NCBI RefSeq assembly: GCF_964340395.1
Contig: NC_135551.1
Location: 16,095,003-16,159,002 of the forward strand
Direction: 5' to 3'
Length of the DNA: 64,000 nucleotides
Source: Glandiceps talaboti
Taxonomy: Eukaryota > Hemichordata > Enteropneusta > Spengelidae
Made by a program: the position numbers and the translations under genes. Within the stretch, counting starts at the first letter, position 1. Each line of letters begins with the position of its first letter. The notes beneath the pieces are model-generated. The model was not told where the DNA came from and did no database searches. It worked only from the letters and a program-made list of their open reading frames with translations. Of the stretch, positions 22,187-32,235 are shown one piece after another.

Positions 22187-23224
22187 TTAAAAGTCACCTT
22201 GACGAATAGCCTGGCCCATACGGGCGGTTACTAACAACTTGTCAGATAATGGAACTCTAAGGTACCTGCGAAAGGCATCGCTAGCCCAGTCTCCATGCAA
22301 GCGCAGCATCTCTGGTGGTACACTACAATGGAAGGCAAAGGAGCAACCACCCCTACGAAAACTATGCCCCGAGTATGAACGAGGGGGAAGACCCACCAGC
22401 CGGATAAGTTTGGAAAGAGCACCGGTAAACACATGGGCATCAAGTGGGACAAGCTGACCACCAGAGGGAACTGCAAATGCATGTGCTGTGGCTGGAGCAG
22501 GAATAAGATCACACATGTTATGGAAGGCCTGTACTGGGCATAAAATAGACCCTGGGATGTGATGGAGCGGAATAGCTAGCTTACGTTCTCCAAATTGGAT
22601 AGTTTTGCTCCAAGACACCAAAAGGATGATGCAATTGCTACGAATCAGTACATTATTTCTAGTTAAGTGCTTGCTAGGGTCAAATTTGGTCCTGCTCGCT
22701 GGAACTAAGTTGCTTTTGCGGAAAAAGCCAAAAAAGGCAATCAAAAAACAACTCCATAGAGCCGCATGAACTGGATTTGACAAATTTAAGTGATTCGCGA
22801 ACTTCAAAAGTATGTTGGGAGTGATAGGACACTTTTGTATGGGGATACAAGACAACTCCCGTTTCAATGCGCGCAACGATAAAGATACAACAAAATCTAA
22901 TAAAGGCTCTACGGAAGCACCATTATATAGTGCAAAACGTTTCAAACTACACTTTAGACTTAGTAACGTTCCAAAAGCAGTAACTGTTCTAGCTAAAAAC
23001 TCAAAAAAGGCACACAATGTGATTGCTTCTAATGGCAGTGGACTAACATGAAAATACGTACAAAATAAAAAATAGGTTTTGATATGGCTATGAAAGTTTT
23101 TGTCTGTCCCTGGAGCATAAGCTGACTTTCGTCGTAAGTTTGCTTGGTGGCACAAGTTTCTCCATTGGTAACTCCTGGTAGTACCAAGATCTGTAATGCA
23201 ATTACCAATTGTGAGTAAATTCAA
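22187..23224 (-). CDS. DIRS-type tyrosine recombinase
   Basis: 345-residue tyrosine recombinase of a DIRS-order retrotransposon, which would integrate the circular element DNA. Catalytic set visible: Arg169 in AFFGFFRKSNL, Lys207 in VSWSKTIQF, His287 and Arg290 in GHSFRRGG, His310 in HGDW, and nucleophile Tyr321 in FRRYL. The N-terminal region (about 20-125) is helical, as in core-binding domains. It is the last ORF of the element and its start overlaps the end of the RNase H frame by 23 bp in another frame, so translation may depend on reinitiation or frameshifting. No stops or missing catalytic residues. The start Met is the first in the frame; the true start could be a fusion with the preceding frame. 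Confidence 0.9.
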   Translation of the reverse strand: MNLLTIGNCITDLGTTRSYQWRNLCHQANLRRKSAYAPGTDKNFHSHIKTYFLFCTYFHVSPLPLEAITLCAFFEFLARTVTAFGTLLSLKCSLKRFALYNGASVEPLLDFVVSLSLRALKRELSCIPIQKCPITPNILLKFANHLNLSNPVHAALWSCFLIAFFGFFRKSNLVPASRTKFDPSKHLTRNNVLIRSNCIILLVSWSKTIQFGERKLAIPLHHIPGSILCPVQAFHNMCDLIPAPATAHAFAVPSGGQLVPLDAHVFTGALSKLIRLVGLPPRSYSGHSFRRGGCSFAFHCSVPPEMLRLHGDWASDAFRRYLRVPLSDKLLVTARMGQAIRQGDF

Positions 23225-23981
23225 AAATAGAAAGTGGCATTACACATTCCTTCAAAACACCTGAATTGGGCAACTCATGGAAAAGTTTACCATATTTGTG
23301 GTTCAGATGCCACCTACTTAAATAATCTGCTGCCGTATTGTCTCGTCCTGGAGTGTGCTTTGCTCTAACTTCCACTTGGAAAGAAGCACACCAGAACAAC
23401 AGTTCCCTATTACATGCTATCATGAAATTGTCTTTGCTACGACCAGTGTTGATGACTGATACTGTGGCCTCATTGTCACACATAACCGTTACGCGCTGAC
23501 CTTTCCATTCAATGCCCCACAATTTAAATGCAACTACCACAGTTAACATTTCCAAAGCGGAAATATGAAGTCTCTGATCGATAATGTGTTCAGGGAAAGA
23601 TGAGTGGAAATATTGTCTATTTGTTATTCCCCCACACCCACTAAGGCATGCATCGGAGTGAAAAATTGAACCTGGTGCTGACCAGTCTACAGCTGGTATC
23701 ATGGAAATACCATTATACAAAGGTAGATACTCTAACCACCACATAATGTCTTTTTTAAAGCCACCTGTAAGGCGAGTTTTGTGGTGATTTCGTTTAAGTT
23801 TCTTTAAGAGTTTTAACATCCTTGAAACAAACAGACGACCTGGGCGAACACATGCTGCAATAAACATAAGTTTACCAATAATTGATTGTAGTTGTCTTTT
23901 TGAGGCTGTCCGTTTGCCTTGCCAAGTATGCAATTCAGTTAAAGTGTTCTCAAGTCTCTCTTTTGTCACATACATGGTCAT
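23202..23981 (-). CDS. RNase H domain of the DIRS-like polymerase (split from RT)
   Basis: C-terminal half of the RT-RNase H polyprotein, which degrades the RNA template. Residues 1-60 (MTMYVTKERLENTLTELHTW, SIIGKLMFIAACVRPGRLF) are the RT thumb/connection region of DIRS and related elements. RNase H catalytic residues are Asp110 in IFHSDACLSG, Glu144 in HISALEMLTV, Asp169 in VMCDNEATVS and Asp219 in HTPGRDNTAADYLSR. The apparent start Met lies at the insertion junction and is not a native start; removing the insertion joins this frame directly to the RT ORF at 26497-27843. Confidence 0.88.
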   Translation of the reverse strand: MTMYVTKERLENTLTELHTWQGKRTASKRQLQSIIGKLMFIAACVRPGRLFVSRMLKLLKKLKRNHHKTRLTGGFKKDIMWWLEYLPLYNGISMIPAVDWSAPGSIFHSDACLSGCGGITNRQYFHSSFPEHIIDQRLHISALEMLTVVVAFKLWGIEWKGQRVTVMCDNEATVSVINTGRSKDNFMIACNRELLFWCASFQVEVRAKHTPGRDNTAADYLSRWHLNHKYGKLFHELPNSGVLKECVMPLSIFEFTHNW

Positions 23982-24178
23982 TCATTACAATTCTGCCGAT
24001 GCTAAAAGTAACACCTTTTAGCACCTTCTTACACCTGTACCCATATGGTGAATAACGCCACCAGCCTATGCTTTGGGGCTATGTGTAAATAAAACTTGTT
24101 TGTCTAAACTAAGCATCTTGCTGGAACTCGTTGACACCTCTCAATCCGATAATGGTCAGTAGTTGTACCTCACATCAC

Positions 24179-24206
24179 AGACAAGAAACTGTGTTCCTTG
24201 TCTGTG
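24179..24206. repeat. Small hairpin inside the insertion
   Basis: CAGACAAG and CTTGTCTG form an 8-bp stem around an 11-nt loop. GTGTTCCTTGTCTGTG recurs at about 25394, so the insertion carries internal repeats. Confidence 0.6.
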
Positions 24207-25584
24207 CTCAGATGTTGTACCATGGCTCACAGTCCTGCTTGCTGACGGTGCACGCGTTTCGTTCAACACCGTCCTACGAAAAGTAACCGTCCTATAGCGA
24301 GTGCGAAAACAAAATACTTTCGCACCAATAACAAAATAATTACATATAATTTTTTTTATAAAGCTATCAAATATTAGCAATCGATCGAATATGTACTCAT
24401 TTTACATCTTTTTGACGATAGTAGTCGCTGGTACGATCACAAAAGGTGTCGAAATCGGAACTTTTCCAGTTCCGACTGATTTCAAAGTCCCGCCTTACAA
24501 ACTCCGCCACATTTGATCGGGCGTCCGCTTGGGCATAAATTTTACGATTGAACTTGTGATTTCGGGATTTCTGGTCCTCCGGACTGGGACTAGTACTTTT
24601 GTAGCCAAGGCGAGGTAAAATTACTAAATATTGCTGATATTTGAACACAGATGCGTTAAATCTTTAGTTACTAGCATTTCAGGTAAGCCCAGGTTTCACA
24701 ACTGTCTCTTTGTAGGCGACTTACTCCGTATGCAAGCAGGGCGACATGGACCCTCAGACCACTAGTGGTCAACCGGTCTGAGATGGATCATAAACCCTAC
24801 GAAATGGATGTAGCCTAGTAGAAATGTCTGTATTTGTGAACAGTAAGGAATGTCTCTCAGATAGACTGTGTCCATGACTGTACAATGTTGTGTCAATCAA
24901 GGCCTCTTCGCAGGTTTGTGAAAATGATGCTGGGGACTAATCTCCATTTCAAAAAGGGAAGTTTTTCTAAAAAGGTGTTTGTCCTGAATGTTCGATAACT
25001 TGCATTTCCGTCATTTTCTCGTCTCTGTTAATTTTAGCGACGAAGGGATATGATATTCCATAGAACGCCTTTTGTTTTATCAATTACAAACAATAGCATG
25101 TGAAGGGCGATATAATGTTGCCTTGTCCGAGAAACGGGAAGTACACTAGCTGTTTTCACTTCACTGCTCACACTTACATTGAAGAGCTATGTAGTCAGTA
25201 ATCTTGGCTAGTCTATTCTATTGTCAAACAGAATTTTCCCTCAAATTCAACATCACTGTCAGAATATATTCGAGAAAGGTTTACAACGTTTAAACTTTAT
25301 TCATCCTGGATCCAATAGCAAGTGTACATTCTTTGATCACGGATTTGCGAGTGCAAAACATTATAAAACTTAAAAGCACGGGACTGCAATTTTGTGTTCC
25401 TTGTCTGTGTAACCTCAGATCACTGAAAATATTCATTAGTGGTCTGAGTCTGAGTTGGAACACATCTCCGTTTATAGTGCTAGTTGTGTGTATTCACTAA
25501 GCCGTTTCAATATAATAATCATATGGATGTTTTATTTTCAACATCACGCAAACCATTGGCCTCTTTTCATGGTAGCGATTAGTC

Positions 25585-25738
25585 TATCTGCTAGACCTCG
25601 GATGTTCTTCCGATACAATACGACACACGACCGAACATCGCTATCGAGGATGGAACATCCAAGGCAAGCCCTAACTGCGAACTTCGTTCGCTTATAGTAA
25701 TTAGTATCGAAAGAAAGCACGAACATCTAGCAGCAAGA
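25585..25738. repeat. Hairpin-bounded internal repeat, copy 1
   Basis: Opens with CTGCTAGACCTCGGATGTTC and closes with ACATCTAGCAGCAAGA, partly complementary ends. It resembles 26207-26312 in order of motifs (CTGCTAGACCTC, ACAATACGACA, GCGAACTTCG, CTAGCAGCAAGA). Confidence 0.7.
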
Positions 25739-26204
25739 TTAGGTAGCGATTTGACAGACGCCAACAAAATCGAATTTTAGACTCTAATATTACTCTTCGC
25801 ACGTACAGAGTACTTTTTATAGGATAATATCATAAAAAGTGAATCAGAGCAAGCATCTAACCTAGAGTCTAAAATCAGATTTTATCCGATAATGGATATT
25901 TGTGTAATGTCGCGTCTTCATGGGGTCAGGTGTAAAAAAAGACGGGTCAAAGTTTGGAAATGTGCACTCAGAGAACTGCGACACAACTGCTGACAGAGAG
26001 TTCTCAAATCATATTTCAGAGCTAAGGTGGCTATTGTCCTGCGTGTTCATTATAAAGCGGCCAAGTTCGCGTCACAATTTGTAAAATAACGCTACGACAT
26101 TATACTAAACAATAAAGAATAAATAAGCCTTTGAAGTTTCTGTGCTCCTACTATAAATACTTCCTATGAATCTGGCCACAGCTACTCATGTCCTAGTCTA
26201 GCTG

Positions 26205-26312
26205 CTAGACCTCAGGTGTTACTAGTATTCCGAATTTACAATACGACAAGGATGGGCGTTCGCCGTCACAGCGAACTTCGTCGGGAGAAGCCCGAACGTC
26301 TAGCAGCAAGAC
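26205..26312. repeat. Hairpin-bounded internal repeat, copy 2
   Basis: Second, diverged copy of 25585-25738 in the same orientation. Its ends GCTGCTAGAC and GTCTAGCAGC are exact reverse complements, so it can fold as a hairpin. Confidence 0.7.
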
Positions 26313-26496
26313 AACCTCTTTCTATAGTGGTCTGAGCGCACCATGCATACAATGAAAAGATGGAAAAGAAGATTATGCAAATACCCGACACTTCTTTATT
26401 TCTGTTGATATAGATGATGAGGCCAATTAACACATTTCTAACAGCTTAGCATATTAACTAACCTCGGATTTTCGAGGTTGGGAAGTTCTCAATTGG

Positions 26497-27843
26497 TCAT
26501 ACTTTAGCATCGGAGAGAATTATAATGGTTAATGAATCGAAACCAACGCCTAGGAAGGTCAACTCAGAGGTAGGAGGTATAGCTTTATTCTTGTTTTCCT
26601 GTAGTCCTAGTTCTTTCAAGAGACATTGAAGGTGGTTAAATGATTTCCATGCATGTTCCTGAGTATCTGCCCCACCAAAGTCATCTAGGTAGTTCACACA
26701 TGAGTATCCATAGTTATTGTGTAGATAAGTAACTGCACTTGTAACTCGTTGGCATGCCATTGCAGCACTACGAATTCCAAAAGGAAACACAATGTCAAAA
26801 TAGAAGTCTGATCGCCACTTGTAGCCAAGGAGATGGTAATCGTGAGGATCGACATATAGCTGTCTGTACGCACGGCTAAGATCACACTTGTATAGAAGGC
26901 AACCTTGCCCATGTTTCCGTATTAATGAAGCAAATGAATCGACGGTAGGATACCTCAGGGTAAAGTCTTCCCCTAAGTAGGTGCCTGCAGGGATACCATC
27001 ATTCACAGAAGTGTTTGCTGGGAAGCTCAAGTCTAATATAGTGCGTCGCTCGGTACTCTCTTTTTTATCCACTGATGACAATGGTGACACTGCCACAGAA
27101 GTACACAGTGGGTTCTTACTAAATGGTCCTATTGCTGCGCCCAAAGTAACTTCCTTATGTATAAATTTATCAATGTGCTGCCAGTTAAGAAATGCTGACT
27201 TGTGATTACGGTCACAGGTTTCTGGTAACTGTGCTTTGCTATAGCCAACTGGCCATCCATATTCAAGGAAGTCACATAGTTTATTGTCTTTGTAGTCATG
27301 TAGTTTCTCTCTCCATACGGAGATGTTGAGTTTTGTAGGCACGGGAACACGAAGTCCTTCAAAGTTGTATTTTCTTGATGTATAAATCTGGTCATGTAGT
27401 CGCACAAAATCTTGTAGTATATAAGGAGAAAAAGGAGGCCAGTTGTCACAGGCAGTGTGTATTGTCTTACCTGTGTCAAGCAAAGCTGATATGTCTGTAA
27501 GGTTCTCATTGCTATTACTATTTAAATGCTCAAATTGTTTAATGTTACGAAATGCGATATCATTACTACTACTCTGCAAACCGCAAGCTTCAACACGCTG
27601 GTCGCAAGTTGTAGTAAGTTGCCCCTGAGAAGCAATACTGTGGCTAGGTCCTGTTGCATTGGCAAAAGGTAAGTTGGTCTCAGGGGTAGCTAGGTTGCAA
27701 GCAATGTTTGTTTTCAATGCAGGTATCAATGCTGGTAGCTGTTCACAGTTCTCCCGGTGAATTACTAAGCCTGAGTGAGAGTCATGATCAGAAATAGTTA
27801 GATTGTTTTTCAGTAACCTAGTCTTTATATGGGATCGGTGCAC
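26497..27843 (-). CDS. DIRS-type reverse transcriptase (truncated by insertion)
   Basis: 448 codons. After a poorly conserved 130-residue N-terminus come the RT region landmarks: NWPPFSPYILQDF, GLRVPVPTKLNISVWREKL, GPFSKNPLCTSVAVSPL, RRTILDLSFPANTSVNDGIP, motif A with catalytic Asp321 in YKCDLSRAYRQL, IVFPFGIRSAAMACQR (motif B), and YLDDFGG (385-391) with the catalytic Asp pair, then ELTFLGVGFDS. The final residues derive from the inserted element. The N-terminus overlaps the gag-like ORF by about 25 bp in a different frame. The active site is intact, but this copy lacks its own RNase H because of the insertion. Confidence 0.9.
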   Translation of the reverse strand: MHRSHIKTRLLKNNLTISDHDSHSGLVIHRENCEQLPALIPALKTNIACNLATPETNLPFANATGPSHSIASQGQLTTTCDQRVEACGLQSSSNDIAFRNIKQFEHLNSNSNENLTDISALLDTGKTIHTACDNWPPFSPYILQDFVRLHDQIYTSRKYNFEGLRVPVPTKLNISVWREKLHDYKDNKLCDFLEYGWPVGYSKAQLPETCDRNHKSAFLNWQHIDKFIHKEVTLGAAIGPFSKNPLCTSVAVSPLSSVDKKESTERRTILDLSFPANTSVNDGIPAGTYLGEDFTLRYPTVDSFASLIRKHGQGCLLYKCDLSRAYRQLYVDPHDYHLLGYKWRSDFYFDIVFPFGIRSAAMACQRVTSAVTYLHNNYGYSCVNYLDDFGGADTQEHAWKSFNHLQCLLKELGLQENKNKAIPPTSELTFLGVGFDSLTIIILSDAKV

Positions 27844-28807
27844 TCTGCGTAATTGCTTGTGCAGTTGTCGTTTTTGTTGACTGTTCGCGAAATGGACATT
27901 TCATGATGGGATGACATTCATAAGTTCCCTTATTCATGCAGTGTAGACATGCGTGCAGCTTTCGACATTTCTTGCCGCTTTTTATGTCCTCAAAGGGGCA
28001 CTCGTTCTTCCAGTTCCAACTAAAGCACAGAAAATTCAGCTGACCACTTGCCTTACCCTTGTCTCTTTGTGATACCTTGACTGTAGAGGCATTATTCGCC
28101 TTGGTGTCATCTGGACTGGCCGCCTTGAATGCCCAGTATGCTAGGCTCCCACAGTCGTCGTCCCAATCAGCATGGCCCATTTCGATTCTATGTAGCACTT
28201 TCGCGTGGAACTCCCGCGTTAACTCCCACCCGTACAATATCTTGTAATTAATAAGATCTTTTAGATGGCGTATTCTTAGGTCTTTCTCACTGTCTGAAAT
28301 TAGGGGTGGGCTGTGTGTAATGATGGCCATGTAGCCCGCAAGGAAATGTTCGAATGACATTTGGTAGTAATCGATCGACTGTTGCGATGGTAAAACCTCT
28401 ATCATGACACATTGTGGCCACAGTGTTGGTCTCACCACGTGATCGTGCGGTTTGCTGAAAATGCCAGATTTTCTCTTACCCGTGGGCATCTGAGAAGTAG
28501 CCTCGGTGTCTGTAAATGGTAGCCAATTTCGCATACGGTCTTCCGCCTGCCAAACCAATTCATCCTCATTACGCAGGGTTCCGATGTCGACGTCATATCG
28601 TTGTTGCGGAGGATGGGGTTGGCGTTGTTGTGTAGAATGATCTTGCGGTATGGGGTAACTGCTTGCTTGTAGCATGTCGCTTCGGGTGGAAGGTTGTCGA
28701 GACCTTTTCAGTCGCCGCAATTCCATATCAGCTTCCCGAATGCTGCTCTCAAGCTGACTCATCATGTCCTCTACTGGTTTCTTTGCTGTCTTCCTGCCTC
28801 GCGGCAT
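27818..28807 (-). CDS. DIRS-type first ORF (gag-like, Cys/His cluster)
   Basis: 329 codons. The N-terminus is basic (MPRGRKTAKK) followed by a charged helix (MMSQLESSIREADMELRRLK). The middle (about 150-230) holds FLAGYMAIITHSPPLI and DLRIRHLKDLINYKILYGWE, the block that identifies the relic at 14.6 kb. The C-terminal part has a Cys/His cluster with FLCFSWN, CPFEDIKSGKKCRKLHACLH and CMNKG, suited to bind zinc and nucleic acid. In DIRS elements this ORF takes the place of gag, but its biochemical role is not well defined. The start lies 32 bp from the right terminal repeat. Confidence 0.85.
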   Translation of the reverse strand: MPRGRKTAKKPVEDMMSQLESSIREADMELRRLKRSRQPSTRSDMLQASSYPIPQDHSTQQRQPHPPQQRYDVDIGTLRNEDELVWQAEDRMRNWLPFTDTEATSQMPTGKRKSGIFSKPHDHVVRPTLWPQCVMIEVLPSQQSIDYYQMSFEHFLAGYMAIITHSPPLISDSEKDLRIRHLKDLINYKILYGWELTREFHAKVLHRIEMGHADWDDDCGSLAYWAFKAASPDDTKANNASTVKVSQRDKGKASGQLNFLCFSWNWKNECPFEDIKSGKKCRKLHACLHCMNKGTYECHPIMKCPFREQSTKTTTAQAITQSAPIPYKD

Positions 28808-28838
28808 TGTTAGAGGAAATCAGCAAAATACTCGGAGG

Positions 28839-28970
28839 AGAAAATTAACACCACAACAATGTCACTCAAAAATGGAGGCAAATGCTGAAAACTTGCGTTG
28901 CTAGAGGGCGCCCTAGCAAGAGTAACTTGAACTGTAATTAACAATTTTTACCAAAGTCAAAAATAGTAAA
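28839..28970. repeat. 132-bp terminal direct repeat, right
   Basis: Identical partner of 21920-22051. It lies just upstream of the gag-like ORF and so probably holds the element's promoter region; no TATA box was identified with confidence. Confidence 0.95.
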
Positions 28971-29743
28971 GTTGCTTGTGAGTGAGTTTTAATGAATAGA
29001 GTTATGGCTGATGTTTCACTTTACCTATTTTTTATTACTAAGTTTATTTACTCCTATTCCACTGTTTACTTGTGATCTGACTGTCACTGTTGTTGTTGTG
29101 TCATTGTCTCCTACAAATGTGCCTACTTCAACATTGTTTGCTTTAGCTTCTCTAGCATTATATGTCAACTATCATATACTTGGTTCCAATTACTTTCAAT
29201 GTTTCTGTCCTATTTTTCCTAGTCATGGTCCCTAGCATTTATTCCTCTCCTGATATAGCCACTTTACATGTCTTACAGCTGTTACATTTAACACTATACC
29301 CTATACACTTCCCTGTCTTTATTCCTACCACAGTAGCATGCCCTATGGGAAAATAAAACAATGACTACTTGTAAACTTACATGTAAAGTTATCCTTAAAA
29401 TTATATTCATGTCTTTTCACTTGCTCACAACTTGGCTAAATTTACATACTGACAGACAATTATGTATATGTTATATATATCTTATCTATTTATTTAATGC
29501 AGAGATGTGTTACTGTAGAAGTGTCTTGATTTACATGTGACTACTATTTGAGTACTGTCTTTAAAAGATAGACAATAAATCTACATTTACTAACCTGGTA
29601 AACTATTGTAACACTTTCCGCTGTCTGTTTTGTCATACTCCATCAACTGAAGCAGTTACTTTCACAGAATCAATGTCCTGTCTAACATCATTACTGCAAT
29701 TGAGTGAGAATAACAAACAAATAAATATTATAATTAATTTGTG

Positions 29744-29746
<3 letters not shown>

Positions 29747-29774
<28 letters not shown>
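29747..29774. repeat. CA microsatellite
   Basis: About 14 CA units. Confidence 0.95.
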
Positions 29775-29777
<3 letters not shown>

Positions 29778-29973
29778 TTTCACCTTCATTTACATTTCTT
29801 ACTGATGTAAAATCATTACAATTCTATATAACACATAACTTATATAAGTTTGGGCATTTTATACTTTCTATTTTGGTACTAAAACAACTTTTCTATGATT
29901 ATGAATTTGCAAAGGAATGTGAAACAAAACAGACTAAGTCAAATGTTTGTAACTCAGTAAATTGCCCCCCCCC

Positions 29974-29991
29974 CCAAATAAAAATAAATAA

Positions 29992-30022
<31 letters not shown>

Positions 30023-30085
30023 AAAAAATAAAAAATATATAAATAAATAATAAATAAATAAATAAATAAATAAATAAAAATAAAA
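29974..30085. repeat. AAAT microsatellite
   Basis: Tandem AAAT/TAAA units with interruptions. Confidence 0.95.
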
Positions 30086-30718
30086 ATTAATATTGTGTGG
30101 CAAGGTTATTGTTATTGTTGTACACACATACAGTCACAGTGGTTTGTACACATACTGGGTATTCAGGTAAGTTTTAATCACACAACAATGAAACTGCATG
30201 GTGACAGTCAAATACAAATGTACAAATGTATTTTGGAAAATTACATGCACCACAGACTAGATGTCATGAAACCTTAACTCCTATTTACCCAGTTTATTTA
30301 CAAATTATATTTACAATATCAACATTATTTCACATCTTTCAGTTTTGAACAGATTATTGAGTAACAAAAATGGGACTAGACAATTGTTACTTCCCCAGAT
30401 TTTTTACTCTACAAAGTTGTTTATTTCAAAAAATAATACCATTTTCTCATCTACATGACCACTGTAAACAAAACATGTCTATTCTGATAAGAGGTTCCAA
30501 TCTGAATTTGTCTAAATGTTGTCATTCCTCTCCTTACACTACCATGTCATATATATTGTACATGAATTGAATATATAAACTTTGCAATACTTTCTATAAT
30601 TTTTCCAACTTCCCTTTCCCTCTTCTTTTTTAAAGACTTGTGATGAATGCCCTTCATATTTAGACTTGTTAAACAGTTGTTTGTCTGACGTTCCCCAATG
30701 CCAGTATGTAACATTCTG

Positions 30719-31260
30719 ATTAGGGAGATATCACTTGGGGTGGGGGGGGGGGGTTAACAAAAATTTCACAATTTTCTAGGGGGGTCATGGAAAAAACAAG
30801 ATTATTTAATGCAACTTTAATCGACCTGTAATTTGGCACTTCTCAAAGTATAAGTTGTCGGTGGGGATGTGCAAGACTTGTTTCATCAAAATCACTATCA
30901 GTGTTATCATCAGTACATGAATTTTCTGAGCTATCAGTATCACAATTGTCTCCATAATCCATTACTGCCTAGAACATGCATTACAGAAGTATCACTTTCA
31001 TCAGTCTCAGACTCACTAGTGTCTGTTTCACTCATGTCCAAGATATTAGTTTTAATTTCATTTGCAGTCATTTTGCTTGATCAAAGTTCTAGTGTTCCTA
31101 CTATGTGAGTGGATATTATATTTATTTTTTCTCTTTTTAATGTTCTCTGTTTTGGTAATTTATGCTCATCAAGATATTTATCTAACTCTTTCACTTTCAG
31201 TTTTTCAAGAGTTCCTCTAAAGAACAACTTGATCCAGTCATAGTCATTATATTTCTTGTT
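30719..31260 (-). pseudogene. Transposon ORF relic: SAP-like motif plus Ser/Asp tail
   Basis: The minus-strand frame from about 31258 reads KYNDYDWIKLFFRGTLEKLK then VKELDKYLDEHKLPKQRTLK and INIISTHI. The L.V.ELD.YL..H.L pattern followed by a basic stretch and I..I..H resembles SAP-type DNA-binding helices found in transposon proteins of invertebrates. After one in-frame stop (near 31085) it continues SSKMTANEIKTNILDMSETD with TSESETDESDTSVM. A similar Ser/Asp tail occurs in the Harbinger-like elements at 44.9 and 60.2 kb. The region opens at 30719 with TTAGGGAG and a G-tract, like the left ends of those elements; no right end was found. Confidence 0.45.
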
Positions 31261-31954
31261 TTCTCTTTTTTTCTATTGCTTTTCCCTGATGCTTGGATCT
31301 GATGTTTTTTAACTCTCTCCAGGTTTTTCACATATTCAATGTAGTTTTTGACAACACTTATGCTGACAATATATGAAAAAACGAATTATAGCAATTCTGT
31401 CATATAATTGTTTTGAAGCATACAGCTTTTTATGTTGGCACAGGGTTGGAAGTCATCTACAGTTTGGTTTGTGTTTGCGAAATCACCTAATACTGGAAAT
31501 AGAAGTTAAAATTAGTCAAGGTATAACAAGCAAAAATGTTGATAGTTTAATTATTTCAGTTTTTGACTTTTCCTTCCAACAATAAAATGTTCACATTTAT
31601 ACATGTACTTGCATTGTTGACAAGCTGAGCAGCACAAACCAGCATTGGAACTTAAGTTGTATTCAATACATATCTAAGAAGTAGAACAGTTGTGAAGTAT
31701 TTAAAGTATACCCGCATTGCCCAATGGAAATATGTTGTTCTTGCCATTCTGAATGAAATGGTTATCTTCTTTTTTTTCCAATATAATGATTTACCCTGTA
31801 AAAGTTTATACACAGAAACTTTATAAGTTATTTATGAGTATTTATTTGTTTTTTTTAGCTCCGCTGTCAGCGGAAGCTGAAAGCGTAGCTTTAGGTATAG
31901 GTGGGTATTGAGGTATATAGGTGAATCATTGGTGTCTGTCAACTTTTTATATTT

Positions 31955-32235
31955 TCATCATCTTCTCCGAAAGTGATAGTCACAATTCTTCGATATTTGC
32001 TGTGCATGTTCCCTGCGGGGAGGCTATTCAGATTCTTTCATGCCAAGTTGATCTGTGCCATTTTCAATTTTTTATGATTTTTTTTTCAAAAAAAGATATT
32101 TTCATCATCTCCTCAAATACCACTTGTCAGATTGCTTTGATATCTAGTGTGTTGATGCGCAGGGGGTAGCTTACTCAGATTTGTTAATTTCAAGTCAGCT
32201 TATCTTCTTTTCTATTTTTTATGATTTTTTTTTTG
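31955..32235. repeat. Two diverged tandem units of about 130-145 bp
   Basis: Both units run from a TTTCATCATCT-type start through GCAGGGGG or GCGGGGAGG and TACTCAGATT/ATTCAGATT to ATTTTTTATGATTTTTTTTT. Confidence 0.6.

Larger units (their letters stand above)
23983..26527. mobile_element. 2.5-kb insertion with inverted ends inside the retrotransposon
   Basis: The left end CATTACAATTCTGCCGATGC (23983) and right end (26500-26527), read in reverse, CATTATAATTCTCTCCGATGC, match in nearly all positions and continue into GCTAAA.GTA. GGT lies beyond both ends; keeping one copy (a 3-bp target duplication) makes the RT and RNase H frames continuous. About ten apparent C-terminal residues of the RT ORF and its stop come from the insertion. 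The interior has no recognised transposase, only short frames, so it is probably a non-autonomous DNA transposon or one too decayed to recognise. Confidence 0.75.
21920..28970 (-). mobile_element. PAT/DIRS-like tyrosine-recombinase retrotransposon
   Basis: Minus-strand element with, in order, a gag-like ORF, reverse transcriptase, RNase H and tyrosine recombinase, bounded by identical 132-bp direct repeats (21920-22051 and 28839-28970). DIRS-order elements integrate through a circular DNA intermediate with their recombinase and leave no target duplication; none was found here. Direct rather than inverted terminal repeats, and no methyltransferase-like domain, favour the PAT/Ngaro side of the order. 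A 2.5-kb insertion (about 23983-26527) separates RT from RNase H. Consecutive ORFs overlap by about 20-25 bp in different frames. Without the insertion the element is about 4.5 kb. All ORFs are otherwise open, so it was active recently. Confidence 0.85.
28975..30700. other. Non-coding, simple-repeat rich
   Basis: No supported gene. Contains a CA microsatellite at 29747-29774 and a long AAAT tract at 29974-30085. Confidence 0.6.
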
